From contig CM072807.1 of assembly GCA_037013495.1 (NCBI GenBank), positions 28,686,802 through 28,750,801 on the forward strand: a DNA stretch of 64,000 nt, read 5' to 3'. Every line of letters starts with the position of its first letter. The stretch's first letter is position 1. The notes beneath the pieces were generated by a model. The model worked only from the letters and a program-made list of their open reading frames with translations, was not told the DNA's origin and did not search any database. Positions 1-11,394 of this stretch are shown one piece after another. Position numbers and translations under genes: made by a program. The DNA is from Hippophae tibetana (taxonomy: Eukaryota > Streptophyta > Magnoliopsida > Rosales > Elaeagnaceae).

Positions 1-3000
1 AACATCGAGGCGGGTCAACACGACCCGGTTTTACCCTAACGGATACCCGGTCATATCTTGCTATTCCGGGAACGGAATCCAGTGTTCTTTTTATAAAAAT
101 TCTCATAATTCAATTTCTGAGTGATTGACGGCCCAATTTGAAGTAAAACATAATTTTAAATAAAAATTTCATTAATGAAGGAGATAAATACCCACGATAA
201 ATTAGATTTATTTTCTACATTTTTTTCAAGTTTAAATTCACAGAATCGCTCAAAAAGATAAATTGAGAGAATTTGAAATTTCCATATGCATATATAAAAG
301 AAAACGAAAAAACTAAAAATACAATTCCCGTGAAACAGAGCAAAACAGAGATTTTTTCAAAAATTGCTCTCATAGTAAATGTTAGAATACAATTCAATCC
401 AAAAAGTTCAAAAAACCATATGAACGTATAATTTAAATGCAGCGGAAACAAAATGGATGGGAAACATACCTCCTACCATTGATCAAAATTTTTTATTTTT
501 GAAAAATTTCACTTTCAACATGGAGGCGGTTCAACCTGACCCGGTTTTACCATAACGGATACCCGATCGTATCTTGCTATTACAGGGACGGAATCCAACG
601 TTCTTTTTATCAAAATTCACATAATTCGATTTCTGAGTGATTGACGGTCTCAATTTGAAGTAAAACATCATTTTAAAAAAAATTAATTAACGAAGCAGAT
701 AAATACCCAAGATAAATTAGATTTATTTTCTTCATTTTTTTCAAGTTTAAATTCACAGAATCCCTCAAAAAGATATATTGAGACAATTTGAAATTTCCAT
801 ATGCATCAAAAAAAGGAAAATGAAAAAATAAAATTACAATTCCCGTGCAACAGTGCAAAAGAGAGATTTTTTCAAAAATGGCTCTCATAGTAAATGTTAG
901 AATACAATTCAATCCAAAAACGTTCAAAAAACCATATGAACGTATAATTTAAATGCAGCGGAAACAAAATGGATGGGAAACATACCTCCTGCCATTGATC
1001 AAAATTATTATATATTTTCAAAACTTTCACTTTCAACATCGAGGCGGGTCAACACGACCCGGTTTTACCCTAACGGATACCCGGTCATATCTTGCTATTC
1101 CGGGAACGGAATCCAGTGTTCTTTTTATAAAAATTCTCATAATTCGATTTCTGAGTGATTGACGGTCCCAATTTGAAGTAAAACATAATTTTAAATAAAA
1201 ATTTCATTAATGAAGGTGATAAATACCCACGATAAATTAGATTTATTTTCTACATTTTTTTCAAGTTTAAATTCACACAATCGCTCAAAAAGATAAATTG
1301 AGAGAATTTGAAATTTCCATATGCATATATAAAAGGAAAACGAAAAAACTAAAAATACAATTCCCGTGAAACAGAGCAAAACAGAGATTTTTTCAAAAAT
1401 TGCTCTCATAGTAAATGTTAGAATACAATTCAATCCAAAAAGTTCAAAAAACCATATGAACGTATAATTTAAATGCAGCGGAAACAAAATGGATGGGAAA
1501 CATACCTCCTACCATTGATCAAAATTTTTTATTTTTGAAAAATTTCACTTTCAACATGGAGGCGGTTCAACCTGACCCGGTTTTACCCTAACGGATACCC
1601 GATCGTATCTTGCTATTACGGGGACGGAATCCAACGTTCTTTTTATCAAAATTCACATAATTCGATTTCTGAGTGATTGACGGTCTCAATTTGAAGTAAA
1701 ACATCATTTTAAAAAAAAAATTAATTAACGAAGCAGATAAATACCCAAGATAAATTAGATTTATTTTCTTCATTTTTTTCAAGTTTAAATTCACAGAATC
1801 CCTCAAAAAGATATATTGAGACAATTTGAAATTTCCATATGCATCAAAAAAAGGAAAATGAAAAAATAAAATTACAATTCCCGTGCAAGAGTGCAAAAGA
1901 GAGATTTTTTCAAAAATGGCTCTCATAGTAAATGTTAGAATACAATTCAATCCAAAAACGTTCAAAAAACCATATGAACGTATAATTTAAATGCACCGGA
2001 AACAAAATGGATGGGAAACATACCTCCTGCCATTGATCATAATTATTATATATTTTAAAAATTTCACTTTCAACATCGATGCGGGTCAACCCGACCCGGT
2101 TTAACCATAACGGATACCTGGTCATATCTTGCTATTCTGGGGACGGAATCCAGCGTTCTTTTTATCAAAATTCTCATAATTCCATTTCTAAGTGATTGAT
2201 GGTCTCAATTTGAAGTAAATCATAATTTTAAATAAAAATTTAATTAATGAAGCAAATAAATACACACGATAAATTAGATTTATTTTGTTCATTTTTTTCA
2301 AGTTTAAATTCACAGAATTGCTCAAAAATATAAATTGAGACAATTTGCAATTTCCATATGCATAAAAAAAAGAAAAACGAAAAAACTAAAATTACTATTC
2401 CAGTTAAACAGAGCAAAATAGAGATTTTTTCAAAAATGGCAAACATAGTAAATGTTAGAATACAATTCAATCCAAAAAGTTCAAAAAACCATATAAACGT
2501 ATAATTTAAATGCAGCAGAAACAAAATGGATGGGAAACATACCTCCTACCATTGATCAAATTTTTTTATTTTTGAAAAATTTCACTTTCAATATCGAGGC
2601 GGTTCAACCAGACCCGGTTTTACCCTAAAGGATACCCGGTCGTATCTTGCTATTACGGGGACGGAATCCAACGTTCTTTTTATTAAAATTCACATAATTT
2701 GATTTCTGAGTAATTGATGGTCTCAATTTGAAGTAAAACATAATTTTAAATAAAAATTTCATTAATGAAGCAGATAAATACACACGATAAATTAGATTTA
2801 TTTTCTTCATTTTTTTCAAGTTTAAATTCACAGAATCGCTCAAAAAGATAAATTGAGACAATTTGATTTTTCCATATGCATAAAAAAAAGGAAAACCAAA
2901 AAATAAAAATTACAATTCCCGTGAAATAGAGCAAAGTAGAGATTTTTCAAAAATGGCTCTTATAGTATATGTTAGAATAAAATTCAATCCAAAAACGTTC

Positions 3001-4663
3001 AAAAAACCATATGAACGTATAATTTAAATGCAGCGGAAACAAAATGGATTGAAAACATACCTCCTACCATTGATCAAAATTTTTTATTTTTGAAAAATTT
3101 CACTTTCAACATCGAGGCGGGTCAACATGACCCGGTCTTACCCTAGCGGATACCCGGTCATATCTTGCTATTCTGGGGGACGTAATCCAGTGTTCTTTTT
3201 ATCAAAATTCTCATAATTTGATTTCTGAGTGATTGACGGTCTCAATTTGAAGTAAAACATAATTTTAAATAAAAATTTCATTAATGAAGCAGATAAATAC
3301 CCACGATAAATTAGATTTATTTTCTTCATTTTTTTCAAGTTTAAATTCACAGAATCACTCACAAAGATAAATTTAGACAATTTGCAATTTCCATATGAAT
3401 AAAAAAAAGGAAAACGAAAAAAATAAAATTACAATTCCCGTGAAACAGAGCAAAAACCGAGATTTTTTCTAAAATGGCTCTCATAGTAAATGTTAGAATA
3501 CAATTCAATCCAAAAACGTTCAAAAAACCATATGAATGTATAATTTAAATGCAGCGGAAACAAAATGGATTGAAAACATACCTCCTACCATTGATCAAAA
3601 TTTTTTATTTTTGAAAAATTTCACTTTCAACATCGAGGTGGGTCAACCTGACCCGGTTTTACCCTTGCGGATACCCGGTCATATCTTGCTATTCTGGGGA
3701 CGGAATCCAGCGTTCTTTTTATCAAAATTCTCATAATTCGATTTCTGAGTGATTGATGGTCTCAATTTGAAGTAAAACATAATTTTAAATAAAAATTTAA
3801 TTAATGAAGCAAATAAATACACACGATAAATTAGGTTTATTTTCTTCATTTTTTTCAAGTTTAAATTCACAGAATTGCTCAAAAATATAAATTGTGACAA
3901 TTTGCAATTTCCATATGCATAAAAAAAAGAAAACGAAAAAACTAAAATTACAATTCCAGTTAAACAGAGCAAAATAGAGATTTTTTCAAAAATGGCTCTC
4001 ATAGTAAATGTTAGAATACAATTCAATCCAAAAAGTTCAAAAAACCATATGAACGTATAATTTAAATGCAGCAGAAACAAAAGGGATGGGAAACATACCT
4101 CCTACCATTGATCAAAATTTTTTATTTTTGAAAAATTTCATTTTCAACATCGAGGCGGTTCAACCTGACCCGGTTTTACCCTAACGGATACCCGGTCGTA
4201 TCTTGCTATTACGGGGACGGAATCCAACGTTATTTTTATTAAAATTCACATAATTTGATTTCTGAGTAATTGATGGTCTCAATTTGAAGTAAAACATAAT
4301 TTTAAATAAATATTTCATTAATGAAGAAGATAAATACACACGATAAATTAGATTTATTTTCTTCATTTTTTTCAAGTTTAAATTCACAGAATCGCTCAAA
4401 AAGATAAATTGAGACAATTTGCAATTTCCATATGCATAAATAAAAGGAAAACGAAAAAACTAAAAATACAATTCCCGGGAAACAGAGCAAAACAAAGATG
4501 TTTTCAAAAATGGCTCTCATAGTAAATGTTAGAATACAATTCAATCCAAAAAGTTCAAAAAACCATATGAACGTATAATTTAAATGCAGCGGAAACAAAT
4601 TAGATGGGAAACATACCTCCTGCCAGTGATCAAAATTATTTTATTTTCAAAACTTTCACTTTC
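1..4663. repeat. HOR block A, copy 1 (9 monomers, 4663 bp)
   Basis: Nine monomers start at 1, 517, 1035, 1553, 2072, 2590, 3108, 3629 and 4146. The same ordered set reappears from 4664 with a shift of 4660-4663 bp and only scattered substitutions. The unit is itself nested. Monomers 1-2 are close copies of monomers 3-4 (shift about 1034 bp), and monomers 5-6 resemble 8-9 (shift about 1556 bp). The gggtcaac and ggttcaac subtypes nearly alternate, which points to an older dimeric stage. Monomers 1 and 3 carry a TATATAAAAG variant that I did not see in the later blocks. Confidence 0.93.
291..300 (+). promoter_or_regulatory. TATA-box-like TATATAAAAG, block A monomers only
   Basis: The sequence fits a plant or animal TATA box and arises from a local variant (gcatatataaaag instead of gcataaaaaaaagg). 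Further copies are at 1326-1335, 4954-4963, 5989-5998 and 9095-9104, all in the gggtcaacacg subtype of HOR block A. I see no gene downstream. Any promoter role would be in satellite transcription and is unproven. Confidence 0.25.
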
Positions 4664-7600
4664 AACATCGAGGCGGGTCAACACGACCCGGTTTTACACT
4701 AACGGATACCCGGTCATATCTTGCTATTCCGGGAACGGAATCCAGTGTTCTTTTTATAAAAATTCTCATAATTCAATTTCTGAGTGATTGACGGCCCAAT
4801 TTGAAGTAAAACATAATTTTAAATAAAAATTTCATTAATGAAGGAGATAAATACCCACGATAAATTAGATTTATTTTCTACATTTTTTTCAAGTTTAAAT
4901 TCACAGAATCGCTCAAAAAGATAAATTGAGAGAATTTGAAATTTCCATATGCATATATAAAAGAAAACGAAAAAACTAAAAATACAATTCCCGTGAAACA
5001 GAGCAAAACAGAGATTTTTTCAAAAATTGCTCTCATAGTAAATGTTAGAATACAATTCAATCCAAAAAGTTCAAAAAACCATATGAACGTATAATTTAAA
5101 TGCAGCGGAAACAAAATGGATGGGAAACATACCTCCTACCATTGATCAAAATTTTTTATTTTTGAAAAATTTCACTTTCAACATGGAGGCGGTTCAACCT
5201 GACCCGGTTTTACCATAACGGATACCCGATCGTATCTTGCTATTACGGGGACGGAATCCAACGTTCTTTTTATCAAAATTCACATAATTCGATTTCTGAG
5301 TGATTGACGGTCTCAATTTGAAGTAAAACATCATTTTTAAAAAAATTAATTAACGAAGCAGATAAATACCCAAGATAAATTAGATTTATTTTCTTCATTT
5401 TTTTCAAGTTTAAATTCACAGAATCCCTCAAAAAGATATATTGAGACAATTTGAAATTTCCATATGCATCAAAAAAAGGAAAATGAAAAAATAAAATTAC
5501 AATTCCCGTGCAACAGTGCAAAAGAGAGATTTTTTCAAAAATGGCTCTCATAGTAAATGTTAGAATACAATTCAATCCAAAAACGTTCAAAAAACCATAT
5601 GAACGTATAATTTAAATGCAGCGGAAACATAATGGATGGGAAACATACCTCCTGCCATTGATCAAAATTATTATATATTTTCAAAACTTTCACTTTCAAC
5701 ATCGAGGCGGGTCAACACGACCCGGTTTTACCCTAACGGATACCCGGTCATATCTTGCTATTCCGGGAACGGAATCCAGTGTTCTTTTTATAAAAATTCT
5801 CATAATTCGATTTCTGAGTGATTGACGGTCTCAATTTGAAGTAAAACATAATTTTAAATAAAAATTTCATTAATGAAGGTGATAAATACCCACGATAAAT
5901 TAGATTTATTTTCTACATTTTTTTCAAGTTTAAATTCACACAATCGCTCAAAAAGATAAATTGAGAGAATTTGAAATTTCCATATGCATATATAAAAGGA
6001 AAACGAAAAAACTAAAAATACAATTCCCGTGAAACAGAGCAAAACAGAGATTTTTTCAAAAATTGCTCTCATAGTAAATGTTAGAATACAATTCAATCCA
6101 AAAAGTTCAAAAAACCATATGAAAGAATAATTTAAATGCAGCGGAAACAAAATGGATGGGAAACATACCTCCTACCATTGAACAAAATTTTTTATTTTTG
6201 AAAAATTTCACTTTCAACATGGAGGCGGTTCAACCTGACCCGGTTTTACCCTAACGGATACCCGATCGTATCTTGCTATTACGGGGACGGAATCCAACGT
6301 TCTTTTTATCAAAATTCACATAATTCGATTTCTGAGTGATTGACGGTCTCAATTTGAAGTAAAACATCATTTTAAAAAAAATTAATTAACGAAGCAGATA
6401 AATACCCAAGATAAATTAGATTTATTTTCTTCATTTTTTTCAAGTTTAAATTCACAGAATCCCTCAAAAAGATATATTGAGACAATTTGAAATTTCCATA
6501 TGCATCAAAAAAAGGAAAATGAAAAATAAAATTACAATTCCCGTGCAACAGTGCAAAAGAGAGATTTTTTCAAAAATGGCTCTCATAGTAAATGTTAGAA
6601 TATAATTCAATCCAAAAACGTTCAAAAAACCATATGAACGTATAATTTAAATGCAGCGGAAACAAAATGGATGGGAAACATACCTCCTGCCATTGATCAA
6701 AATTATTATATATTTTAAAAATTTCACTTTCAACATCGATGCGGGTCAACCCGACCCGGTTTGACCATAACGGATACCTGGTCATATCTTGCTATTCTGG
6801 GGACGGAATCCAGCGTTCTTTTTATCAAAATTCTCATAATTCCATTTCTAAGTGATTGATGGTCTCAATTTGAAGTAAATCATAATTTTAAATAAAAATT
6901 TAATTAATGAAGCAAATAAATACACACGATAAATTAGATTTATTTTGTTCATTTTTTTCAAGTTTAAATTCACAGAATTGCTCAAAAATATAAATTGAGA
7001 CAATTTGCAATTTCCATATGCATAAAAAAAAGAAAAACGAAAAAACTAAAATTACTATTCCAGTTAAACAGAGCAAAATAGAGATTTTTTCAAAAATGGC
7101 AAACATAGTAAATGTTAGAATACAATTCAATCCAAAAAGTTCAAAAAACCATATAAACGTATAATTTAAATGCAGTAGAAACAAAATGGATGGGAAACAT
7201 ACCTCCTACCATTGATCAAATTTTTTTATTTTTGAAAAATTTCACTTTCAATATCGAGGCGGTTCAACCAGACCCGGTTTTACCCTAAAGGATACCCGGT
7301 CGTATCTTGCTATTACGGGGACGGAATCCAACGTTCTTTTTATTAAAATTCACATAATTTGATTTCTGAGTAATTGATGGTCTCAATTTGAAGTAAAACA
7401 TAATTTTAAATAAAAATTTCATTAATGAAGCAGATAAATACACACGATAAATTAGATTTATTTTCTTCATTTTTTTCAAGTTTAAATTCACAGAATCGCT
7501 CAAAAAGATAAATTGAGACAATTTGATTTTTCCATATGCATAAAAAAAAAGGAAAACCAAAAAATAAAAATTACAATTCCCGTGAAATAGAGCAAAGTAG

Positions 7601-8804
7601 AGCTTTTTCAAAAATGGCTCTTATAGTATATGTTAGAATAAAATTCAATCCAAAAACGTTCAAAAAACCATATGAACGTATAATTTAAATGCAGCGGAAA
7701 CAAAATGGATTGAAAACATACCTCCTACCATTGATCAAAATTTTTTATTTTTGAAAAATTTCACTTTCAACATCGAGGCGGGTCAACATGACCCGGTCTT
7801 ACCCTAGCGGATACCCGGTCATATCTTGCTATTCTGGGGGACGTAATCCAGTGTTCTTTTTATCAAAATTCTCATAATTCGATTTCTGAGTGATTGACGG
7901 TCTCAATTTGAAGTAAAACATAATTTTAAATAAAAATTTCATTAATGAAGCAGATAAATACCCACGATAAATTAGATTTATTTTCTTCATTTTTTTCAAG
8001 TTTAAATTCACAGAATTGCTCAAAAATATAAATTGTGACAATTTGCAATTTCCATATGCATAAAAAAAAGAAAACGAAAAAACTAAAATTACAATTCCAG
8101 TTAAACAGAGCAAAATAGAGATTTTTTCAAAAATGGCTCTCATAGTAAATGTTAGAATACAATTCAATCCAAAAAGTTCAAAAAACCATATGAACGTATA
8201 ATTTAAATGCAGCAGAAACAAAATGGATGGGAAACATACCTCCTACCATTGATCAAAATTTTTTATTTTTGAAAAATTTCATTTTCAACATCGAGGCGGT
8301 TCAACCTGACCCGGTTTTACCCTAACGGATGCCCGGTCGTATCTTGCTATTACGGGGACGGAATCCAACGTTATTTTTATTAAAATTCACATAATTTGAT
8401 TTCTGAGTAATTGATGGTCTCAATTTGAAGTAAAACATAATTTTAAATAAATATTTCATTAATGAAGAAGATAAATACACACGATAAATTAGATTTATTT
8501 TCTTCATTTTTTTCAAGTTTAAATTCACAGAATCGCTCAAAAAGATAAATTGAGACAATTTGCAATTTCCATATGCATAAATAAAAGGAAAACGAAAAAA
8601 CTAAAAATACAATTCCCGGGAAACAGAGCAAAACAAAGATGTTTTCAAAAATGGCTCTCATAGTAAATGTTAGAATACAATTCAATCCAAAAAGTTCAAA
8701 AAACCATATGAACGTATAATTTAAATGCAGCGGAAACAAATTAGATGGGAAACATACCTCCTGCCAGTGATCAAAATTATTTTATTTTCAAAACTTTCAC
8801 TTTC
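4664..8804. repeat. HOR block A, copy 2 (8 monomers, 4141 bp; one monomer lost)
   Basis: Monomers start at 4664, 5180, 5698, 6216, 6732, 7250, 7769 and 8287. They match copy 1 in order, except that monomers 7 and 8 of copy 1 are replaced by one chimeric monomer at 7769-8286. This shortens the unit by one monomer. After the chimera the match continues in register, now at a shift of 4141 bp from copy 1. The structure is that expected of a homologous exchange between neighbouring monomers. Confidence 0.92.
7769..8286. repeat. Chimeric monomer at a deletion junction
   Basis: The left part matches the monomer at 3108-3628, including the doubled g in attctggggg and the cgtaatccagtg variant. The right part matches the monomer at 3629-4145, including cagaattgct, aaatataaattgtgac and cagttaaacag. 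The last left-type base I could find is 7976 and the first right-type base is 8017, so the switch falls within about 40 bp. The monomer is of ordinary length, so the exchange was in register. Confidence 0.9.
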
Positions 8805-9770
8805 AACATCGAGGCGGGTCAACACGACCCGGTTTTACCCTAACGGATACCCGGTCATATCTTGCTATTCCGGGAACGGAATCCAGTGTTCTTTTTATAA
8901 AAATTCTCATAATTCAATTTCTGAGTGATTGACGGCCCAATTTGAAGTAAAACATAATTTTAAATAAAAATTTCATTAATGAAGGAGATAAATACCCACG
9001 ATAAATTAGATTTATTTTCTACATTTTTTTCAAGTTTAAATTCACAGAATCGCTCAAAAAGATAAATTGAGAGAATTTGAAATTTCCATATGCATATATA
9101 AAAGAAAACGAAAAAACTAAAAATACAATTCCCGTGAAACAGAGCAAAACAGAGATTTTTTCAAAAATTGCTCTCATAGTAAATGTTAGAATACAATTCA
9201 ATCCAAAAAGTTCAAAAAACCATATGAACGTATAATTTAAATGCAGCGGAAACAAAATGGATGGGAAACATACCTCCTACCATTGATCAAAATTTTTTTA
9301 TTTTTGAAAAATTTCACTTTCAACATGGAGGCGGTTCAACCTGACCCGGTTTTACCATAACGGATACCCGATCGTATCTTGCTATTACGGGGACGGAATC
9401 CAACGTTCTTTTTATCAAAATTCACATAATTCGATTTCTGAGTGATTGACGGTCTCAATTTGAAGTAAAACATCATTTTAAAAAAAATTAATTAACAAAG
9501 CAGATAAATACTCAAGATAAATTAGATTTATTTTCTTCATTTTTTTCAAGTTTAAATTCACAGAATCCCTCAAAAAGATATATTGAGACAATTTGAAATT
9601 TCCATATGCATCAAAAAAAGGAAAATGAAAAAATAAAATTACAATTCCCGTGCAACAGTGCAAAAGAGAGATTTTTTCAAAAATGGCTCTCATAGTAAAT
9701 GTTAGAATACAATTCAATCTAAAAACGTTCAAAAAACCATATGAACGTATAATTTAAATGCATCGGAAAC
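8805..9770. repeat. HOR block A, partial copy 3 (about 1.9 monomers)
   Basis: This stretch follows the start of copies 1 and 2 (shift of 4141 bp from copy 2), including the tatataaaag variant and the acggcccaatttg variant in the first monomer. Agreement weakens in the second monomer from about 9497 and is lost around 9720-9780, where gcatcgg and gattgaaaac replace the block A sequence. This marks the edge of the 9-mer domain. The exact end cannot be fixed because neighbouring monomers are all similar. Confidence 0.82.
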
Positions 9771-10202
9771 AAAATGGATTGAAAACATACCTCCTGCCAT
9801 TGATCAAAAAATTTTATTTTTGAAAAATTGCACTTTCAACATCGAGGCGGGTCAACATGATCTGGTTTTACCCTAACGAATAACCGGTCATATCTTGTTA
9901 TTACGGGGACGGAATCCAGCGTTCTTTTTATCAAAATTCTCATAATTCGATTTCTGAGTGAATGACGGTCCCAATTTGAAGTAAAACATAATTTTAAATA
10001 AAAATTTCATTAATGAAATAGATAAATACACACGATAAATTAGATTTAGTTTCTTCATTTTTTTCAAGTTTAAATTCACAGAATCCCTCAAAAAGATATA
10101 TTGAGACAATTTGAAATTTCCATATGCATCAAAAAAAGGAAAATGAAAAAATAAAATTACAATTCCCGTGCAAGAGTGCAAAAGAGAGATTTTTTCAAAA
10201 AT

Positions 10203-10217
10203 GGCTCTCATAGTAAA
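10203..10217 (-). mobile_element. Fossil Ty1/copia-like primer-binding site (example monomer)
   Basis: Read on the minus strand, this stretch resembles the site at which plant Ty1/copia elements prime reverse transcription from initiator tRNA-Met (family consensus TGGTATCAGAGC). Nine of the 12 positions agree, and the three bases before it and the CAT after it also fit what such elements usually show. It directly follows a minus-strand ...TTCTAACA, which is where a primer-binding site sits next to a 5' LTR. The same stretch is present in nearly every monomer, with small variation. It is a fossil without coding parts. Chance is possible for the motif alone; its position beside an LTR-like end is what makes it persuasive. 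Confidence 0.5.
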
Positions 10218-10290
10218 TGTTAGAATACAATTCAATCCAAAAACGTTCAAAAAACCATATGAACGTATAATTTAAATGCAGCGGACACAA
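10218..10290 (-). mobile_element. Fossil copia LTR 3'-end-like segment; conserved monomer core (example)
   Basis: On the minus strand this reads CCGCTGC (10278-10284), an AT-rich stretch, then ...TATTCTAACA ending in CA at 10218. Plant copia LTRs commonly end in this way, with CCGCTGC shortly upstream of a terminal CA. It is the least variable part of the monomer: tgttagaatacaattcaat and catatgaacgtataa are nearly invariant across the window. The other LTR end and any gag or pol sequence are not visible, so only a fragment of the element entered the satellite. The fossil is old relative to all HOR formation because every monomer shares it. No count of breaks is possible. Confidence 0.48.
10243..10266. 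repeat. Inverted repeat ACGTTCA-N10-TGAACGT (example)
   Basis: Seven-base perfect arms at 10243-10249 and 10260-10266 flank a 10-base spacer. The dyad is present in monomers with aaaaacgttc. It is shortened to four-base arms in monomers with aaaaagttc, such as those at 1, 1035, 4664 and 8805. It lies within the LTR-end-like core. Confidence 0.85.
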
Positions 10291-10417
10291 AATGGATTGA
10301 AAACATACCTCCTGCCATTGATCAAAATTTCTTATTTTTGAAAAATTTCACTTTCAACATCGAGGCGTTTCAACATGGCCCGGTTTTACCCTGACGGATA
10401 CCCGGTTATATCTTGCT

Positions 10418-10433
10418 ATTCCGGGGACGGAAT
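10418..10433. repeat. Inverted repeat ATTCCG-GGGA-CGGAAT (example)
   Basis: Perfect six-base arms surround a four-base loop at monomer offset about 62-77. Many monomers keep it. Variants with attctgggg, attacgggg or gggatgg weaken one arm, while attccgggaacgg keeps both arms with a changed loop. Confidence 0.88.
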
Positions 10434-10874
10434 CCAGCGTTCTTTTTATCAAAATTCTCATAATTCGATTTCTGAGTGATTGACAGTCTCAATTTGAAGT
10501 AAAACATAATTTAAAAAAAAAATTCATTAACGAAGCAGATAAATACCCACGATAAATTAGATTTATTTTCTTCATATTTTTCAAGTTTAAAATCACAGAA
10601 TCACTCATAAAAGATGTATTGAGACAATTTGAAATTTCCATATGCATCAAAAAAAGGAAATCGAAAAAACTAAAATTACAATTCCCCTAAAACAGAGCAA
10701 AATAGAGATTTTTTCAAAAATGGCTCTCATAGTAAATGTTAGAATACAATTCAATCCAAAAACGTTAAAAAAACCATATGAACGTATAATTTAAATGCAG
10801 CGGAAAAAAAATGGATAGGAAACATACCTCCTGCCAGTGATCAAAATTATTTTATTTTCAAAACTTTCACTTTC

Positions 10875-11394
10875 AACATCGAGGCGGGTCAACATGACCC
10901 GGTTTTGCCCTAACGGATACCCGGTCATATCTTGCTATTCCGGGGACGGAATCCAGTGTTGTTTTTATCAAAATTCTCATAATTCGATTTCTAAGTGATT
11001 GATGGTCTCAATTTGAAGTAAAACATAATTTTAAATAAAAATTTAATTAATGAAGCAAATAAATACACAAGATAAATTAGATTTATTTTCTTCATTTTTT
11101 TCAAGTTTAAATTCAGAGAATCACTCAAAAATATAAATTGAGACAATTTGCAATTTTCATATGCATAAAAAAAAAGGAAAACGAAAAAACTAAAATTAAA
11201 ATTTCAGTCAAACAGAGCAAAACAGAGATTTTTTCAAAAATGGCTCTCATAGTAAATGTTAGAATACAATTCAATCCAAAAACGTTCAAAAAACCATATG
11301 AACGTATAATTTAAATGCAGCGGAAACAAAATGGATTGAAAACATACCTCCTGCCATTGATCAAAATTTTTTTTTTTAGAAAAATTTCACTTTC
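10875..11394. repeat. Chimeric monomer joining 6-mer types 5 and 6
   Basis: The first part resembles the 6-mer unit at 23816 (ccattcc-type block, ccagtgtt, preceded by the cagtgatc linker). The rest resembles the next unit at 24333 (ctaagtgattgatgg, aagcaaataaatacacaag, attcagagaatcactc, attaaaatttcag). The switch lies between about 10957 and 10986. Together with the two preceding units, this reads as a diverged relic of the 6-mer HOR that has lost one monomer. Confidence 0.7.

Noticed and set aside
31-60. CCCTAAC / CCCTAAAG once per monomer, like a telomere repeat
   Set aside because: It is a single heptamer in each monomer, never in tandem, and it varies freely (ccctaagg, ccataac, ccccaac).
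953-1162. Short plus-strand open frames beginning at atgcagcggaaac
   Set aside because: They start in the conserved core and run through the linker and GC-rich dyad of the next monomer, with no recognisable domain. The same arguments apply.
3679-4080. Recurring minus-strand open frames of 70-140 codons (for example here and at 61650-62069) with a hydrophobic stretch
   Set aside because: They recur once per monomer in shifting frames, and their length changes with every one-base indel (52374-52736 against 61650-62069 between near-identical copies). The encoded peptides are only translations of AT-rich satellite. I see no sign of protein-level constraint.
1-9770. CRISPR-like or rDNA-spacer-like repetition
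   Set aside because: The repeats are contiguous 518-bp units without unique spacers, and no rRNA gene sequence is visible anywhere in the window.
10218-10240. TGTTAGAATAC as the 5' start of a plus-strand copia LTR
   Set aside because: A plus-strand LTR should be preceded by a purine-rich tract. What precedes it instead resembles a primer-binding site on the other strand, so the minus-strand reading fits better.
10300-10320. Splice-donor-like AG-GTATGT on the minus strand (from acatacctcctgcc)
   Set aside because: It is present in every monomer without a partner acceptor or coding exon, so it is probably incidental.
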